A stretch of DNA of 20,519 nucleotides from an uncultured Lachnospiraceae bacterium (GTDB lineage Bacteria; Bacillota; Clostridia; Lachnospirales; Lachnospiraceae), in the NCBI GenBank assembly GCA_934371505.1, contig CAKRNW010000031.1, positions 1 to 20,519 of the forward strand, written 5' to 3'. Below are positions 1-7,980 of this stretch, piece after piece (positions within the stretch are counted from its first letter, which is position 1; each line of letters opens with the position of its first letter). The notes beneath the pieces were generated by a model. It searched no databases, had not been told where the DNA came from, and was given only the letters and a program-made list of their open reading frames with translations. The translations under genes were made by a program, and so were the position numbers.

Positions 1-610
1 TATCGTAAATTAACATGCTGATGACCTTACCGGCGGTGGAGTTGATGTTGGAATCGTTGGCATCCACAATGCCGGAAATATATCCCTGGGTAGTTGCTTC
101 CGCTTCGTAGGTCATCTTGGAAGCATCCATAATCTTAAGAGCGGAGACTCTGTCCTGACGGATGGTCTGGGTTTTATCATCTACCTGCCATCCCATGACA
201 TTGTAACCGGTGGAGGACATACACAGGTTTCCTGCGCCATCCACATAGAAGGAACCATCACGGGTAAAATAGTTACTGGTTCCGTTGTTAACGATGAAGA
301 AGGAATCTCCGGTAATCATAATGTCGAAAGGGTTGTTGGTGGTCTGTGCAGAACCAGCAGTATCAATCTGGGTTGAGATTGAACCGGTCTTGGAACCAAG
401 ACCAATCTGCTTTGCATTCTTACCACCGAGACCGGTCTGTGCATTGGCACCGGACGCTGCCTGTGTGGTCTGGTATAATAAAGTGTTAAATGTTACGGAC
501 TGGGATTTGTAAGATACGGTGTTTACGTTGGCAATATTGTTACCGATAACATCCATCTTGGTCTGGTGTGTTTTAAGACCTGCCACACCAGAATAAAGTG
601 ATCTCATCAT
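1..610 (-). CDS. flgE: Flagellar hook protein FlgE (3' end beyond the window)
   Basis: FlgE polymerises into the flagellar hook, the flexible joint between rod and filament; it is exported by the flagellar type III system. Only the first 203 codons lie in the window; the reading frame is open to the left edge. The N-terminal rod/hook D0 segment is clear: MMRSLYSGVAGL, then IGNNIANVNT near residues 22-31, the motif shared by axial proteins. Residues about 95-130 (PFDIMITGDSFFIV, then YFTRDGSFYVD) match the start of the hook core domain. Two adjacent ATGs (610 and 607) follow an AGGAGGA at 627-621; the spacers are 10 and 13 nt, so 610 is preferred. It is the last fla gene seen, 87 nt after the TIGR02530-type gene. 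FlgG is a relative, but position after flgD and the MMRSLYSGV start favour FlgE. Confidence 0.93.
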   Translation of the reverse strand, partial: MMRSLYSGVAGLKTHQTKMDVIGNNIANVNTVSYKSQSVTFNTLLYQTTQAASGANAQTGLGGKNAKQIGLGSKTGSISTQIDTAGSAQTTNNPFDIMITGDSFFIVNNGTSNYFTRDGSFYVDGAGNLCMSSTGYNVMGWQVDDKTQTIRQDRVSALKIMDASKMTYEAEATTQGYISGIVDANDSNINSTAGKVISMLIYD

Positions 611-697
611 AGTTCTCGTTTCCTCCTGATTACTTTTAGGTGGAACCGTTTCATCCCTTCTGTCAGTCCGGGATGTCTGCCTCCTGAAAAGGTCCGG

Positions 698-1084
698 CTA
701 CATAATTACGGCTCCATCAATATTGGTAAAAACATTTTCGTTGGTCTCTTCCTGATCCATTGCAGTGATGACGGTATTGTTTGGAACATTTACGATAAAA
801 GCGATCTCATCCACTAGTACCAGGCTTTCCTGAATTCCCTTCGCCTGTGCCTTGCGGGTTCCTTCGTTCAAGCGCTGCATCTGGTCACCACTCAAACTGA
901 TGTTCCTGTCTGCCAGTCGGTTACTTGCATGCTTGGAAAATTTAACCTCTGCTCCGGTCTTCTGATCCAGAATTTCCTGAAAGGATATTCCTGTATGGAT
1001 CTTTCCGGCTGTTCCTCTGCCTTTTCCAAAATATTCATCCTGCAGCTGGTTTATGGAAGGGTACTGTCCATTTTGAATTTTCAT
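698..1084 (-). CDS. Flagellar operon protein, TIGR02530 type
   Basis: A 128-residue soluble protein of the small family found in Firmicute and spirochaete flagellar operons, usually between flgD and flgE as here. The exact molecular role is not settled as far as I know; position suggests a job in hook assembly. The diagnostic C-terminal half is present: FSKHASNRLADRNISLS (about residues 49-65), then SLVLVDEIAFIVNVPNNTVITA (split about 86-107) and a terminal ENVFTNIDGAVIM. No signal peptide or membrane segment is visible. It begins 4 nt after the flgD stop, with only a weak GAGG-type ribosome site inside the flgD end, so translation is probably coupled to flgD. Confidence 0.88.
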   Translation of the reverse strand: MKIQNGQYPSINQLQDEYFGKGRGTAGKIHTGISFQEILDQKTGAEVKFSKHASNRLADRNISLSGDQMQRLNEGTRKAQAKGIQESLVLVDEIAFIVNVPNNTVITAMDQEETNENVFTNIDGAVIM

Positions 1085-1088
1085 GGGT

Positions 1089-1841
1089 TTATACCTCTTC
1101 GGAATCTTTGGTCAGCTCATCCAGGGTGTTTTCAGAAACTTCCTCCGCTTTGCCCTTGTCTGTGCCTTCTGCTCCTTCTGTTCCTTCGTTCTCTTTGGCT
1201 GCTGCAATGACATTCTGTAACTGTTCGTAATACTTGTCCAACAGTTTCTTGTAGTCACTTGTCACAAAGGATTTCTGATAATCATTCATGTCATCATAGT
1301 ACATCTTATGCAGATATTCGATCTCATCCTTATTCCGTAAGGTAATGTCATCCACAGCGGGAAGCTTTTTCAAACGATCTGCAAATTCCAGTCCCTTGTC
1401 GTAAGCATCCAGATAGGTATCATCCACAGTCATGTATAAATCACTGATGGAATATAAGGATTCATCGATGGAAAGATAAGCATCCTTGCCTTCATAAACC
1501 ACATAGTCCACACGTCCCTGTACCTGCTTGGTATCACCGGAACCGTCCTTGACTTTCATAATGACGGTCTTTCCTACCAAATCATTGGCTCTGGACGCCT
1601 CTGCGGATTCTGCCATATTCTGCATCTGCTCCAGTGATGAGAAGGTTGCATACTGGCTGACCCATTCGGTGTTGGAGGTGGGCTGCAAAGGATCCTGGTA
1701 TTTCATCTCCGCTACCAGCATCTGTAAAAAGGTATCTTTATCCGCATTGTTTCCCTTGGCCTCCTGGGTTTTATTTGCAAGGCTGGATGCGGAGGATGTG
1801 TTTTGAACTTTTCCGTCTTTTACGGGTGCTACTAAGCTCAT
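1089..1841 (-). CDS. flgD: Flagellar hook capping protein FlgD with an extended C-terminus
   Basis: FlgD forms the cap on which FlgE subunits assemble. The conserved N-terminal domain is present: FLQMLVAEMKYQDPLQP at residues 38-54, then EWVSQYATFSSLEQMQNM (59-76). Residues about 88-143 (LVGKTVIMK onward) look like the small Tudor-type beta domain. I do not see the Ig-like domain of enterobacterial FlgD. Instead residues about 149-215 form a predicted helical segment (KKLPAVDDITLRNKDEIEYL, later YQKSFVTSDYKKLL) resembling helical repeats seen in extracellular Firmicute proteins, followed by an acidic Glu/Gly/Lys-rich tail (216-250). At 250 residues it is about 110 longer than B. subtilis FlgD. 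The ATG has AAAGGAG at a good distance. It lies 27 nt after fliK. Confidence 0.92.
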   Translation of the reverse strand: MSLVAPVKDGKVQNTSSASSLANKTQEAKGNNADKDTFLQMLVAEMKYQDPLQPTSNTEWVSQYATFSSLEQMQNMAESAEASRANDLVGKTVIMKVKDGSGDTKQVQGRVDYVVYEGKDAYLSIDESLYSISDLYMTVDDTYLDAYDKGLEFADRLKKLPAVDDITLRNKDEIEYLHKMYYDDMNDYQKSFVTSDYKKLLDKYYEQLQNVIAAAKENEGTEGAEGTDKGKAEEVSENTLDELTKDSEEV

Positions 1842-1868
1842 GCGCTGTTCTCCTTTCTTTCCTTATCA

Positions 1869-3320
1869 TTATACGGTATAATCCAGAGTGCCGCCCCTGT
1901 CCGCCATAAGTTCGGCTACCATGCGTTCCTCGTCTGTCAGTTCCTCGTCATCCAGGTTGATGTCATCCAGCCGGATCCGGTGAGTCCTGGGACGATTTGC
2001 AAAGGCTTCTCTGTTTTCACTTTGTCTCTCTCCCTCGTAGCTTTGTTCAAAGGCGTGGGATTCTACCGTTACCTGTACGTTTTCCACTTTCAGTCCCTGG
2101 TCATTTAAGTTTTCTTTCAAGCTTACAAGCTGGGATTCCAGTGCGGCACGTACTGCCTCGTTTTGTGTGGTAATCTGTGCAGTGAGTTCTCCGTTGTGGG
2201 ATGTGAGTTGAATGACCACTCTTCCCATGGTTTCAGGATGTAACTGCATTTCCAGTTTGGTAAATGCCTCAGAGTTGTCGATTTTCATGTAATCCATAAT
2301 CTGCTCCATGATGCTCTGGGTGTCTACCTGGGAATAGCTGCTGATGCTCTGGGCAAAAAGCTGTTCTCCGTTTGTGTTTACCTGATTCAAATGAAATTCC
2401 TGTACCAGCTCCGCTCCCTTTTCTGTCTGTTGGGCATTTTCCTTATGCTGTCCGTTGGTTTCCTGTCTCTGGGGCTGCACACTCCGGGGAACTTCGGTTT
2501 CTGCCATGCCCTCGGTAGCTGCTACGCCGCTCTCGCCATCTTTCGTCACATCGTAGGTGACTTCTTTGCCATCCTGCATGAAAGTTACCGTATAGGAAGT
2601 GTCCTTCGGGGATTCCTCTGGAACGATTTCTTCATTCACCGTTGGAACTGCAGTTTCCTCAGGCACATCCTGGCTGTCTAACATTTCCTGAAGCTGTTCT
2701 GCGCTCCAGCCATTTGCCTCACCGGTTTCTTCAAACATCTGGGATACCTGGTTCCATAAGTCACTGAAACCATCTGCCAGTTCATCTCCCATGAGTAAGA
2801 AGCTTCCTTCCGGATCCTGAGCCAGGGCTGCAAACAAATTCTGGAAACTTGCTGCATCAAACAAGTCCACATCCCTCATCCCCAGCATTTCCATGGTGTC
2901 GCTTACCTCTTCCGGTGTGATCTGGAAAAATTCTGCCAGTTTGTCCACCACCGTCACTGCAGTTTCTGCCAGAACTTCCATTGCCTGTTCTGTCTCCTGG
3001 GGGCTTAGAGTATCGTCTGTGGTCTGTTGGCTGTCCCCTACGGCTTTGCTGTCTTTTGCTTTTGCCGTCTGGTTTTTTGCTTTGGCTGCCTGTCTGCTCT
3101 GGATGTTTGAGCCGGATTTTTCCGCTTTTCCACCAGAAGTGGTGTTATCTGTCCTGGTGGTACCCGGCAGATTGTCCGTCTTCGTCATCTGTCCCGCATT
3201 TCCCGTTGCAGATTGTTTAAACACATCGGAAAAACTTTTGGTATGATCCGGAACGGATGTGGCTTTCACTTCCTGGGCAGGCATCAGACCTCCTGTGTTG
3301 ATTACAGGTGTTGTTGTCAT
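1869..3320 (-). CDS. fliK: Flagellar hook-length control protein FliK
   Basis: FliK is the secreted ruler that measures hook length and switches the export gate from hook to filament substrates. The C-terminal hook-length domain lies at about residues 338-426: KLEMQLHPETMGRVVIQLTS, then GELTAQITTQNEAVRAAL and LNDQGLKVENVQVTVE. The first 330 residues are poorly conserved, Gln/Thr/Glu/Lys rich and probably largely unfolded, as expected of the ruler part. The last 57 residues (426-483) are an acidic tail. At 483 residues it is within the usual range. The ATG has a strong AGAGGAGG about 8 nt upstream. A 67-nt gap, the largest in the first ten genes of the operon, separates it from motE and holds a possible SigD promoter (see 3363-3390). 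Confidence 0.93.
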   Translation of the reverse strand: MTTTPVINTGGLMPAQEVKATSVPDHTKSFSDVFKQSATGNAGQMTKTDNLPGTTRTDNTTSGGKAEKSGSNIQSRQAAKAKNQTAKAKDSKAVGDSQQTTDDTLSPQETEQAMEVLAETAVTVVDKLAEFFQITPEEVSDTMEMLGMRDVDLFDAASFQNLFAALAQDPEGSFLLMGDELADGFSDLWNQVSQMFEETGEANGWSAEQLQEMLDSQDVPEETAVPTVNEEIVPEESPKDTSYTVTFMQDGKEVTYDVTKDGESGVAATEGMAETEVPRSVQPQRQETNGQHKENAQQTEKGAELVQEFHLNQVNTNGEQLFAQSISSYSQVDTQSIMEQIMDYMKIDNSEAFTKLEMQLHPETMGRVVIQLTSHNGELTAQITTQNEAVRAALESQLVSLKENLNDQGLKVENVQVTVESHAFEQSYEGERQSENREAFANRPRTHRIRLDDINLDDEELTDEERMVAELMADRGGTLDYTV

Positions 3321-3362
3321 TTGCTTTCCTCCTCTCTTAAGTTGTCAAGGTACTCCTTTTAT

Positions 3363-3390
3363 ATATCGGTCATATCACCCAAAAAGCTTA
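3363..3390 (-). promoter_or_regulatory. Candidate SigD (sigma-28) promoter before fliK
   Basis: On the minus strand TAAG (3390-3387) is followed after 16 nt by ACCGATAT (3370-3363). The SigD consensus is TAAA, 14-16 nt, GCCGATAT, so 3 of 4 and 7 of 8 positions match. The -35 element overlaps the motE stop codon, and the -10 lies about 43 nt before the fliK ATG. The site sits in an unusually long intergenic gap. A chance match is possible. Confidence 0.4.
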
Positions 3391-4293
3391 GTTGGGATTC
3401 ATGATTTTTGTGATTCGTGCAGCCACCGTGGAATCCATTGCTCCCAGGATTTTCCCCCGGTCATCGTCGCTCATGGCGCCCAGTATTTTTGCTGCCAGAT
3501 CCAGGTCATCTGTCATAGCTTCAAAAATTGCTGCAGCCTCTTTGGGTTTCATGCTGGCGTAGGCAGATGCGTAATCCTGCACCTCCTGATCCGCCTGTAG
3601 CTGGGTCACTACCTGTTTGTATAGAGTTTCAGCGGTTGCAGGGTCGATGGACTCATAATACTTCTTGTACTCTTCTGCTCCCGGACCCTGGTCTGCATAA
3701 ATCACTTCATTATAGAATTCCTCTTTGATCCGCTGGAATTCCACCTGATTATCCTCAAAGGTCTTTAAACGTTCTACTTCTGCCTGCAGTGCCTCAATCT
3801 GCTCTTTATCGGATTGTCTGGACTGCTGTTCCTGATCCAGCTGCTGTTCCAGTCTCCGGATTTGTGCCACGGCTTCATCCAGCGACTGATAACCACCATA
3901 GCTTTCCCCGGTGTCAGGATCATAGGTTGCCTCCTGTGTTGCAGGAAGGATCTTGTTGAGAACAGGAACATCCTTAAGCATCGGGCTGAATATGTTGGTT
4001 CCCACACCACCGATGTCCAGCTTTATCACCAGAGCCAAAATAGCGATCCAGATCAGAACGATGAACAGAGTGATAAAAAACACAGAGGCACCGCTGCCGC
4101 TGGTTCCCTCGTCCTCATAAATCTGATCCTCCTGAGCCTCGATTTCCTTTGCTCTCTGTTTCGCCTCTTTTTTCTGAGACTTCTGTTCCTGCTTTAATTT
4201 CTTTTTTTCTTCTTTCAGCCGTTTCTTTTCATCTGCGGGAGAATAATTCTCCTCCAGTGCCTGAGACTGTGATTTCTGTCTGCTATCTGCCAA
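3388..4293 (-). CDS. motE: MotE/YlxF-like membrane protein with MgtE-N-type C-terminus
   Basis: A 301-residue inner-membrane protein at the place of B. subtilis ylxF. MotE in some bacteria is a chaperone of the stator protein MotC; in Firmicutes the role is inferred. Layout: a highly charged Lys/Glu/Gln-rich cytoplasmic N-terminus (1-60), one membrane helix (about 71-91, VFFITLFIVLIWIAILALVI), a coiled coil (about 139-196) and a C-terminal domain like the MgtE N-domain (about 239-301, SAYASMKPKEAAAIFEAM and the repeated ILGAM). Start is TTG at 4293, chosen because AGGAG lies 7 nt upstream and the frame fits. The gene starts 15 nt after the fliJ stop. I am sure of the family layout and less sure of the function. 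Confidence 0.82.
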   Translation of the reverse strand: MADSRQKSQSQALEENYSPADEKKRLKEEKKKLKQEQKSQKKEAKQRAKEIEAQEDQIYEDEGTSGSGASVFFITLFIVLIWIAILALVIKLDIGGVGTNIFSPMLKDVPVLNKILPATQEATYDPDTGESYGGYQSLDEAVAQIRRLEQQLDQEQQSRQSDKEQIEALQAEVERLKTFEDNQVEFQRIKEEFYNEVIYADQGPGAEEYKKYYESIDPATAETLYKQVVTQLQADQEVQDYASAYASMKPKEAAAIFEAMTDDLDLAAKILGAMSDDDRGKILGAMDSTVAARITKIMNPN

Positions 4294-4308
4294 AATAACT
4301 CTCCTGTC

Positions 4309-4761
4309 CTAACGAGCCAGAGCTTTCCTTCCATGGGTATAGCTGGTAAGCTCATCAATTTCCTTGCTTTCTGCCCGGTTCAGTTCCTGCTTAAACTCCT
4401 CAAAAGCCTTTTCTTTCAGAATTTCCTGGGACTTGCGTTCCATTCGTACCTGGGCCAGAGCCTCCCGGGCTTCCTCCACTTGTTCCTGAGCCCGTTCCAC
4501 ATGCTGTCTTTGCAGGGAAATAAATTCATCCATGCGGTCAATGGCATTATGATTCGCTTCAATCTTCAGAAAATCCAGTTTCTGGAGAAGCAATTCCTTT
4601 GCACGCTGCTCATACCCTGCTTTACGTTTCTGCAGCTGTTCCAGCTTTGCCTGCTCCTCATCCAGCTTGGTTTTCGCTGTTGCAAATGCCTGCCGCGCCT
4701 GTTCTTCCATCTTCAGTTTTATATCCAGAATGCTTTGCATCCGATAGACAAATTTTGCCAT
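4309..4761 (-). CDS. fliJ: Flagellar export chaperone/stalk protein FliJ
   Basis: FliJ is the antiparallel coiled-coil stalk that sits in the FliI ATPase ring and touches the export gate protein FlhA. The 150-residue product is almost entirely coiled coil and charged, with the usual N-terminal FVYRMQSILDIKLKMEEQA (residues 4-22) and no membrane segment. Length is typical. Its ATG shares one base with the fliI stop codon (TAATG), which indicates translational coupling and a fixed ratio to the ATPase. FliJ proteins are poorly conserved, so the assignment leans on position, length and the N-terminal motif together. Confidence 0.9.
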   Translation of the reverse strand: MAKFVYRMQSILDIKLKMEEQARQAFATAKTKLDEEQAKLEQLQKRKAGYEQRAKELLLQKLDFLKIEANHNAIDRMDEFISLQRQHVERAQEQVEEAREALAQVRMERKSQEILKEKAFEEFKQELNRAESKEIDELTSYTHGRKALAR

Positions 4762-6080
4762 TACTGGTCTCCAAACAGTGCTTTTAATCGCTCCAGTGTC
4801 TCTTCAAAATCCATTTTTTCGTCCACATCCTGGCACAGAAACCCATTGACTGCATCAATTTTTTCCATTGCATAGTCGATATTGGGATTCGATCCGCGCT
4901 TGTAGGCTCCGATATTGATCAGATCCTCCGCTTCATTGTAGGTGGCCAGCACATTTCTTAACTTTCCGGCGCAGGTCTTATGCTCTTTCGTGGCAATAGC
5001 ACTCATACAACGGGAGATGCTTGCCAGCACATCAATAGCCGGATAATGATTTTTATGTCCCAGCTTGCGGCTAAGCACAATATGTCCGTCCAGAATGCTG
5101 CGGGCTGTATCGGTGATGGGTTCATTGAAGTCATCACCATCCACCAGTACGGTGTAAAGTCCGGTAATGGAACCTTTCGCGGCTCTTCCGGCGCGTTCCA
5201 AAAGTTTCGGCATCTCTGCATACACACTGGGGGGATACCCTCTGGATACAGGGGGCTCTCCACTGGCAAGGCCGATTTCCCGCTGCGCCATGGAAAAACG
5301 GGTCAGGGAATCCATCATCAGTAGGACATCTTTCCCCTGATCCCGGAAGTATTCTGCGATCGCAGTTGCTGTCATCGCTGCTTTTTTACGTTCCAGTGCC
5401 GGTTTGTCTGAGGTTGCAACCACTACAACAGAACGTTTCATTCCTTCCGGTCCCAAGTCACGCTCGATAAATTCCCGCACCTCTCTGCCCCGCTCGCCGA
5501 TCAGTGCAATTACATTGATATCTGCTTTGGTGTTGCGGGCAAACATACCCATCAGGGTAGATTTTCCCACGCCGGAGCCGGCAAAAATGCCGATACGCTG
5601 TCCTTTTCCCACCGTAATCAAGCCGTCAACCGCACGCACACCCAACGGAAGAATCTCATCAATCATCTCTCTGCTCATAGGATCGGGCGGCTGTGCATCC
5701 ACAGAATATTTGGCTCCGCCTTCCAGCACGCTTCCGTCAGGGAATCTTCCCAAGCCATCCAGTGTCTGTCCTAACAGCTCCTCTCCGGCATGTACCATCA
5801 GAGGTTCTCCGGTATTAACCACAATACTTCCTGCGCCAATCCCGGTGATAATGCCATAAGGCATCAGCAGCGTTCTCCTGTCTCTGAGCCCCACCACCTC
5901 TGCCATAGCCGGTGGCTGGTCTCCAGTGGTAGGTCTGATCATGCACAGGTCTCCCAGCTTGGCATCCGGGCCTGCCGATTCAATCGTCAGCCCTACTACA
6001 TTCACTACTTTTCCCATCCGGACAAAATAGTTTTCGTCTTCCGCATTTTTATATTTTTGAAAATTTACAGTTACATCCAT
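4761..6080 (-). CDS. fliI: Flagellum-specific ATPase FliI
   Basis: FliI is the hexameric ATPase of the flagellar type III export apparatus, related to the F1 beta subunit; it energises substrate unfolding and delivery at the cytoplasmic face. The Walker A loop is AGSGVGKST (167-175) and Walker B DVLLMMD (251-257), followed by SLTRFSMAQREIGLASGEPP (258-277), the FliI/YscN signature. GERGREVREF (196-205) is the conserved catalytic-loop region. Length, 439 residues, is the family norm. The ATG lies 4 nt after the fliH stop without a good ribosome site, so it is probably translated by coupling; its stop overlaps the fliJ start by one base. Confidence 0.97.
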   Translation of the reverse strand: MDVTVNFQKYKNAEDENYFVRMGKVVNVVGLTIESAGPDAKLGDLCMIRPTTGDQPPAMAEVVGLRDRRTLLMPYGIITGIGAGSIVVNTGEPLMVHAGEELLGQTLDGLGRFPDGSVLEGGAKYSVDAQPPDPMSREMIDEILPLGVRAVDGLITVGKGQRIGIFAGSGVGKSTLMGMFARNTKADINVIALIGERGREVREFIERDLGPEGMKRSVVVVATSDKPALERKKAAMTATAIAEYFRDQGKDVLLMMDSLTRFSMAQREIGLASGEPPVSRGYPPSVYAEMPKLLERAGRAAKGSITGLYTVLVDGDDFNEPITDTARSILDGHIVLSRKLGHKNHYPAIDVLASISRCMSAIATKEHKTCAGKLRNVLATYNEAEDLINIGAYKRGSNPNIDYAMEKIDAVNGFLCQDVDEKMDFEETLERLKALFGDQ

Positions 6081-6084
6081 AGGT

Positions 6085-6969
6085 TTATTCTTTTTCGTAG
6101 GATAACAGTTTCAGGCGATTCGACAATTCCGTAAGCTGTGTGCTCACTCCGCAGTCAAAAATGCCATCCTCGGTCTCAATCAGACATTGATTCTTGGAAA
6201 GCGTCAGATCCTCCACCACTTCAACAGAGGATCCTGATGCCACGGATGCCGTGAACTGCTTTTTCTGCATGCTGACAAAAGGATAGTCCTCTTTGGAAAC
6301 ATGGATAAAGAAACTTCTGTTTCCTTCGATCTTACGCATGGTATTCGTAATCAGATAGGAGAGGATGTCGCGATAACCTTGTAACTCCACCTGGAAAATA
6401 TGTTCATAAATTCCGGTTAAGGTGTCAATAAACTGAGGTTCCAGTTCCTGGATTTTCGTTTCATAGGCAGACTCCAGATCCTTTTCCTTCTGCTCTAACT
6501 GTGCCATCCTCTGATTGGTTTCCTGATCAGCCCGGGCAATCCCATCCTGATACCCCTGCTGCATTCCCTCCTGTCTGGCGTTTTCCTTGACGTTTGCGGC
6601 ATCTGACTGTGCCTGGGCACGAATACTGTCTGCTTCCTGTCTGGCCGCTTCCACCTGTGCCCTGGCGTCCGCAAGCATCTGATCTACCTGCTTCTGGGTA
6701 TCTTCCAAGGAGGGCCCTGCAGGTGCCGGTTCCTGATGAATCACAGCAGATGCACCGCTATCTCCGTCCTCCGTGAGTCCCTCGAGAATCTCAGCCTGTA
6801 CACCTCCCGCAAAACCGTCTTCATCCGGTTCTCCCAATGTTGTGTGAGCCATACGGCGCACAGGCTGACTTAATCCAGTCAGCCGTTTATTCACCAACTC
6901 ATTGGTGTCTATGATTCTTTTATCCTCATTATTGACTTCAACCCAGCAGCCTTTGAGTAAACTAGACAA
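6085..6969 (-). CDS. fliH: Flagellar assembly protein FliH, TTG start
   Basis: FliH binds FliI and holds the ATPase at the export gate and C ring. The 294-residue product has an N-terminal segment (SSLLKGCWVEV), a long Ala/Gln/Glu-rich coiled coil (roughly 85-180, including GMQQGYQDGIARA) and a C-terminal FliH/HrpE-like domain with LIETEDGIFDCGVSTQL. I chose TTG at 6969 because GGAGGTGA (6985-6978) stands exactly 8 nt before it; the longer reading from GTG at 6981 would start inside that ribosome-binding site and add four residues. The gene overlaps the end of fliG by 8 nt, so the ribosome site lies in the last fliG codons. Confidence 0.9.
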   Translation of the reverse strand: MSSLLKGCWVEVNNEDKRIIDTNELVNKRLTGLSQPVRRMAHTTLGEPDEDGFAGGVQAEILEGLTEDGDSGASAVIHQEPAPAGPSLEDTQKQVDQMLADARAQVEAARQEADSIRAQAQSDAANVKENARQEGMQQGYQDGIARADQETNQRMAQLEQKEKDLESAYETKIQELEPQFIDTLTGIYEHIFQVELQGYRDILSYLITNTMRKIEGNRSFFIHVSKEDYPFVSMQKKQFTASVASGSSVEVVEDLTLSKNQCLIETEDGIFDCGVSTQLTELSNRLKLLSYEKE

Positions 6970-7978
6970 TGATCTCGTCACCTCCGCCTCTGGAAATTAC
7001 GATCTCAGCAGAATCCTCTAATTTACGGATAACATTGACAATCTTCTGTTGTGCCTCTTCCACATCTTTCATACGGACAGGACCCATAAACTCCATATCT
7101 TCGCGGATCATAACCGCCAGACGCTTGGACATATTGTTGAAAATCGCATTCTGTACTTCCTCGTTGGCTCCCTTTAACGCCATTGCCAGATCGCCGTTGT
7201 CCACATCCCGGAGCACACGCTGAATCGCACGGTCGTCCAGAAGCAGAATGTCCTCGAACACAAACATCTTTTTGCGGATTTCGTCTGCCATCTCCGGCTC
7301 TTCAATTTCCAGGGTTTCCATAATGTGTTTCTCTGTACCACGATCCACGGTGTTGAGGATATCTACTACAGCATCTACACCACCCACAATGGAATAATCC
7401 TGGTTCACCAGGTTGGACAGTTTGCTTTCCAGAATACGCTCCACTTCTTTGATTACATCCGGACTGGTGCGATCCATCATAGCAATACGTTTTACAACAT
7501 CTGCCTGTCGATCCGGTGATAAGGATGAAAGCACCATGGCGGATTGTGCCGGTGATAAGTAGGACAAAATAAGGGCAATGGTCTGCGGATGCTCGTCCTG
7601 AATAAAGTTGAGCAGCTGCGCAGGTTCCGTCTTTCTTACAAACTCGAAGGGTTTTACCTGAAGGGAAGCAGTCAGTCTGCCGATAACATCCATCGCCTTC
7701 TCTTCACCCAGGGCTTTTTCCAGCAGTTCTTTCGCGTAATTGATACCGCCTTCTGCAATATATTGCTGTGCCAGGCACACTTCATAAAACTCATTGATAA
7801 TCTCTTCTTTGACCTGGGGTGTAACGCTGCGGGTGTTTGCAATCTCCAGGGTAAGCTCTTCAATTTCTTCTTCTTTTAAATGTTTAAAAATGGTAGCGGA
7901 TTTTTCCGGACCGAGGGCAATCAAAAGGATCGCCGCCTTCTGGGTGCCGCTGATATGATCTTCACTCTTTGCTGCCAT
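6962..7978 (-). CDS. fliG: Flagellar motor switch protein FliG
   Basis: FliG is the rotor protein on the MS ring; its C-terminal domain meets the stator to make torque and its middle domain binds FliM. The middle-domain EHPQT motif is at 129-133, the MFVFEDI motif of the C-terminal domain at 238-244, and the charged torque helix around 281-298 (NNMSKRLAVMIREDMEF). The armadillo-like repeats are complete, and 338 residues is the family length. It starts 2 nt after the fliF stop, matching the direct FliF-FliG contact. The end is Gly/Asp rich (GGGDEIIV) because these codons also carry the fliH ribosome-binding site. Confidence 0.97.
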   Translation of the reverse strand: MAAKSEDHISGTQKAAILLIALGPEKSATIFKHLKEEEIEELTLEIANTRSVTPQVKEEIINEFYEVCLAQQYIAEGGINYAKELLEKALGEEKAMDVIGRLTASLQVKPFEFVRKTEPAQLLNFIQDEHPQTIALILSYLSPAQSAMVLSSLSPDRQADVVKRIAMMDRTSPDVIKEVERILESKLSNLVNQDYSIVGGVDAVVDILNTVDRGTEKHIMETLEIEEPEMADEIRKKMFVFEDILLLDDRAIQRVLRDVDNGDLAMALKGANEEVQNAIFNNMSKRLAVMIREDMEFMGPVRMKDVEEAQQKIVNVIRKLEDSAEIVISRGGGDEIIV

Positions 7979-7980
7979 GC

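Noticed and set aside
607..654. 15-residue basic open frame (MKRFHLKVIRRKREL) ending in the flgE start
   Set aside because: Its stop overlaps the flgE ATG, which is suggestive, but the AGAAGGG before it directly abuts the ATG and the flgE ribosome site lies inside it. Most likely chance.
680..685. Second AGGAGG in the gap before flgE
   Set aside because: No start codon follows at a usable distance; it appears to be an orphan Shine-Dalgarno-like sequence.
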